From contig MHLB01000025.1 in assembly GCA_001818895.1 (NCBI GenBank), positions 12,525 to 18,120 of the forward strand: 5,596 bases of DNA. The letters are read 5' to 3'. The translations under genes and the position numbers were made by a program. The notes beneath the pieces are model-generated. The model was not told the DNA's origin. It ran no database searches and worked only from the letters and a program-made list of their open reading frames with translations. Numbering within the stretch: position 1 is the stretch's first letter; every line of letters begins with the position of its first letter. Shown here one piece after another: positions 3,830 to 5,596 of this stretch. The stretch comes from Candidatus Liptonbacteria bacterium RIFCSPLOWO2_01_FULL_53_13. GTDB taxonomy: Bacteria > Patescibacteriota > Minisyncoccia > UBA6257 > 2-01-FULL-56-20.

Positions 3830-5596
3830 ATGATGAGTCCAGTGCAAAAATACGACTTTAAGAAGATAGAGGCGAAGTGGCAAAAAGAGTGGAAAAAGAA
3901 GGGTATTTACGAACCCGATATTTTGCGCGCCAAAAAGCCGTTTTATAGCCTGATGATGTTCCCGTACCCTTCGGCGGAAGGGCTTCACGTGGGCAATATG
4001 TACGCGTTTACGGGAAGCGATATTTACGGGCGGTTCAAGCGCATGCAGGGGTACGACGTATTTGAGCCCATCGGCCTTGACGGGTTCGGCATCCACTCGG
4101 AGAACTATGCGATAAAGATAGGCGCGCATCCGATGCGCCAGGCGAAAGTTTCCGAAAAAAGATTCTATAAACAGCTTGAGGCGATTGGGAACGGGTTCGC
4201 ATGGAAGGAAAAAGTGGAAACGTACGACCCGGCGTATTATCGCTGGACGCAGTGGCTTTTCGTGCAGATGTTCAAGCACGGGCTTGCGTACCGCAAAAAA
4301 CAGCCGGTGAATTGGTGCCCTTCCTGCAAAACGGTGCTTGCGGACGAGCAGGCGGAAAGCGGAAAGTGCGAGCGGTGCGGCACGGCGGTCGTAAAGAAGG
4401 ACCTGGAGCAATGGTTTTTCAAGATTACCGAATATGCGGAACGCCTGTTGAGGGATGTGAGCGAAAAAGAAAAAGGCCTTGATTGGTCGGAGAAAGTGAA
4501 GATTGCGCAGAAGAACTGGATAGGAAAATCGGAAGGCGCAACAATACGATTTGAAATCGTATCGCGGATTAACGCGGATTCATCTGCGCAGATCCGCGCG
4601 GATAAAAATCCGCGAATATCCGCGACCATGGAGGTATTTACCACTCGGCCCGACACGCTTTTCGGCGCGACGTATATGGTGCTTGCGCCGGAGCATCCGA
4701 TTATTGAAAATTGTAAATTGAAAATTGAAAATTGGGACGCGGTCAAGGATTACGTTAAAAAAGCCGCAAAAAAATCCGATGAAGAAAGGATTGCGGAAGG
4801 CAAAGAAAAGTCAGGAGTAGAACTCAAAGGCGTGAAGGCGATAAACCCCGCGACGAAAGAAAAAATTCCCGTGTGGGTTGCGGATTATGTACTCGCGGGC
4901 TACGGCACGGGCGCCATTATGGCGGTGCCCGCGCACGACGAGCGCGACTACGAGTTTGCGAAAAAGTTCAAAATGCCGATACGGGAAGTGGTAGCGCCGT
5001 TATTTACGAGCGAGATATGGAAAGACGCATGGAGAGCGAGTGAGCCGGAAACAAAAAGACTGACCGTGGTATGCCTCGTGAAGCACTGGTCAGAGAATAA
5101 ATATCTCTTTTTACACAAGAAAGAAAGCGCTGACGTGGGAGCAGGAACGATTGTTGCGGTGGCGGGAGGCGTTGACGAAGGAGAAAATATGGCGGCAGCG
5201 GGTGCGCGTGAAATCCGGGAAGAGACAGGGTATAACGCCGTTTTCAAAAGACCGTTGGGCGCGCCCGTCTATTATCGCTATTACTCCACGAACGGAAAGC
5301 AGAATCGCATTGCGGAACTGACGCCGCTTTACTATGAGTTGAAAAACGGTGTTCATGAAGAAATATCCGATCGCGAGAAAACGCTTCATGAAAACGTATG
5401 GCTTTCGGAGAACGAAATCGGCAAATATTTTGAAGGGAGGCCTTTTAATGAGATATTTTGGAACCGGTTGAAGAAAAACGAGAGCGCGTTTACTGGCCAC
5501 GGGATTCTCACGAATTCCGGCCGGTTTAACGGCATGGATTCCAAGCATGCGGGATGGGAAATCACCAATTCCGTCGGCGGTACGCGGAAATCGCAA
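3830..5596 (+). CDS. leuS: Leucyl-tRNA synthetase with an inserted Nudix domain (5' part, runs off window)
   Basis: The first 589 residues of a cytoplasmic class I synthetase that charges tRNA-Leu; no stop is reached. MFPYPSAEGLHVGN (43-56) is the HIGH region, with Asn in place of the last His. RFKRMQGYDVFEPIGLDGFG (68-87) follows, then IHSENYA (88-94) where classical LeuRS has LPAExxA. The zinc knuckle is C163-x2-C166 and C180-x2-C183. The CP1 editing domain spans roughly 225 onward, with TTRPDTLFG (271-279), GYGTGAIMAVPAHDERDYEFA (357-377; D373 matches the editing-site Asp345 of E. coli) and GILTNSGRFNGM (558-569). Between the last two, about residues 391-553 form an extra Nudix module. The frame then resumes LeuRS sequence (VGGTRKSQ), expected to lead into the RDWxxSRQRYWG and KMSKS regions outside the window. 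Two in-frame repeat patches lie in CP1 (residues 245-265 and about 292-302). The double ATG at 3830/3833 is the best start; no Shine-Dalgarno is seen. Confidence 0.96.
   Translation, partial: MMSPVQKYDFKKIEAKWQKEWKKKGIYEPDILRAKKPFYSLMMFPYPSAEGLHVGNMYAFTGSDIYGRFKRMQGYDVFEPIGLDGFGIHSENYAIKIGAHPMRQAKVSEKRFYKQLEAIGNGFAWKEKVETYDPAYYRWTQWLFVQMFKHGLAYRKKQPVNWCPSCKTVLADEQAESGKCERCGTAVVKKDLEQWFFKITEYAERLLRDVSEKEKGLDWSEKVKIAQKNWIGKSEGATIRFEIVSRINADSSAQIRADKNPRISATMEVFTTRPDTLFGATYMVLAPEHPIIENCKLKIENWDAVKDYVKKAAKKSDEERIAEGKEKSGVELKGVKAINPATKEKIPVWVADYVLAGYGTGAIMAVPAHDERDYEFAKKFKMPIREVVAPLFTSEIWKDAWRASEPETKRLTVVCLVKHWSENKYLFLHKKESADVGAGTIVAVAGGVDEGENMAAAGAREIREETGYNAVFKRPLGAPVYYRYYSTNGKQNRIAELTPLYYELKNGVHEEISDREKTLHENVWLSENEIGKYFEGRPFNEIFWNRLKKNESAFTGHGILTNSGRFNGMDSKHAGWEITNSVGGTRKSQ
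4562..4625. repeat. Palindromic repeat inserted in frame in leuS (CP1 domain)
   Basis: This 64-bp palindromic element has 19-bp inverted ends: TCGCGGATTAACGCGGATT at 4562-4580 pairs with AATCCGCGAATATCCGCGA at 4607-4625 at 16 of 19 positions. Inside are two overlapping perfect 12-bp palindromes, ATCTGCGCAGAT (4582-4593) and ATCCGCGCGGAT (4592-4603). It encodes about residues 245-265 (including NADSSAQIRADKNPRIS), just before the editing-site TTRPDT motif, where ordinary LeuRS has only a short beta-hairpin. The peptide is the type produced when intergenic 'CGCGGAT' repeats are translated. This resembles in-frame palindromic elements known in Rickettsia genes, though no relation is claimed. Confidence 0.75.
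4704..4734 (+). repeat. A/T-rich TTGAAAA tandem repeat within leuS
   Basis: About four units of TTGAAAA or the variant TTGTAAA follow one another, reading TTGAAAATTGTAAATTG and then AAAATTGAAAATTG. They encode roughly residues 292-302 (IENCKLKIENW), directly after the conserved APEHP (286-290). The A/T-rich composition contrasts with the GC-rich flanks. The same kind of sequence is familiar as an intergenic repeat in many draft genomes (its minus strand reads QFSIFNLQFSI). It replaces a variable CP1 stretch, so the protein probably tolerates it. Confidence 0.65.
5000..5488 (+). other. Nudix hydrolase domain embedded in LeuRS CP1
   Basis: Residues 391-553 of the LeuRS product do not belong to the synthetase fold. 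After a linker (about 391-408) a beta-rich start LTVVCLVKHW...YLFLHKK (411-431) leads to a complete Nudix box at 446-468 (bases 5165-5233): G446, E452, R460-E461, E464-E465 and G467 all fit GX5EX7REUXEEXGU, with Tyr468 at the final hydrophobic position. Further strands and the acidic tail ENVWLSENEI (521-530) match the usual Nudix C-terminal layout. Nudix enzymes cleave nucleoside diphosphates linked to another group (X), using a divalent metal held by the REUXEE glutamates; all are present, so activity is plausible. Substrate is unknown. Codon style resembles the rest of leuS, which suggests an old fusion. Confidence 0.9.

Noticed and set aside
4237..4746. Minus-strand frame with a QFSIFNLQFSI start
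   Set aside because: It is the complement of leuS and of its TTGAAAA repeat. The opening peptide is a typical repeat artefact.
5000..5488. Assembly chimera or frameshift joining leuS to a separate Nudix gene
   Set aside because: The frame is uninterrupted, LeuRS CP1 motifs resume exactly where expected after the insert, and codon style is continuous. A join would be unlikely to preserve both sides so cleanly.
5111..5596. Minus-strand frame open to the window edge
   Set aside because: It is antisense to the Nudix and CP1 coding region of leuS and shows no recognisable motif.

Overview
The window is a compact, one-direction (+ strand) stretch of a small bacterial genome. It carries, in order: a possible tail of an upstream gene (to about 59), an AI-2E/PF01594-family membrane protein (178-1206), methionyl-tRNA synthetase metG (1317-2756), a TatD-type metal-dependent hydrolase (2867-3721), and the 5' two-thirds or so of leucyl-tRNA synthetase leuS (3830 to the window end, still open). 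I infer a Patescibacteria/CPR bacterium, probably Parcubacteria-like. The reasons are the divergent synthetases (LeuRS with HVGN and FGIHSEN motifs; MetRS with GKDNLRQQ instead of GKDxxxFH), the short MetRS without a C-terminal tRNA-binding domain, and the extra domain in LeuRS. This placement rests on remembered family patterns, not on a search.

The most striking item is in leuS. The CP1 editing domain is interrupted, between its conserved HDxRDYEFA segment and its conserved G-I-L-x-N-S-G segment, by about 160 residues that contain a complete Nudix hydrolase signature (GX5EX7REUXEEXGU, residues 446-468). The reading frame stays open on both sides, so this is a real domain-in-domain fusion and not two overlapping genes. 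A Nudix enzyme inside an aminoacyl-tRNA synthetase suggests clean-up of a nucleotide by-product such as Ap4A, or a regulatory or structural role; the sequence alone does not decide.

The second theme is repeats. The three spaces between the four main genes are nearly filled by palindromic elements. Two homologous copies of a 105-107 bp inverted-repeat element (1208-1314 and 2759-2863) flank metG in the same orientation. Each begins 1-2 nt after a stop codon and ends 2-3 nt before the next ATG, where a ribosome binding site would normally be. A different palindromic element (3726-3810, the type whose translation reads WIPAFAGMT) separates tatD from leuS. Three more repeat-like patches sit in frame inside genes: one in tatD (3344-3378) and two in the LeuRS CP1 domain (4562-4625 and 4704-4734). 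None of the four gene starts has a recognisable Shine-Dalgarno sequence.

The four genes are probably co-transcribed or at least read in series. Two charge tRNAs. The metG-tatD pair is a common bacterial neighbourhood. The AI-2E family protein has no visible functional link to the others.
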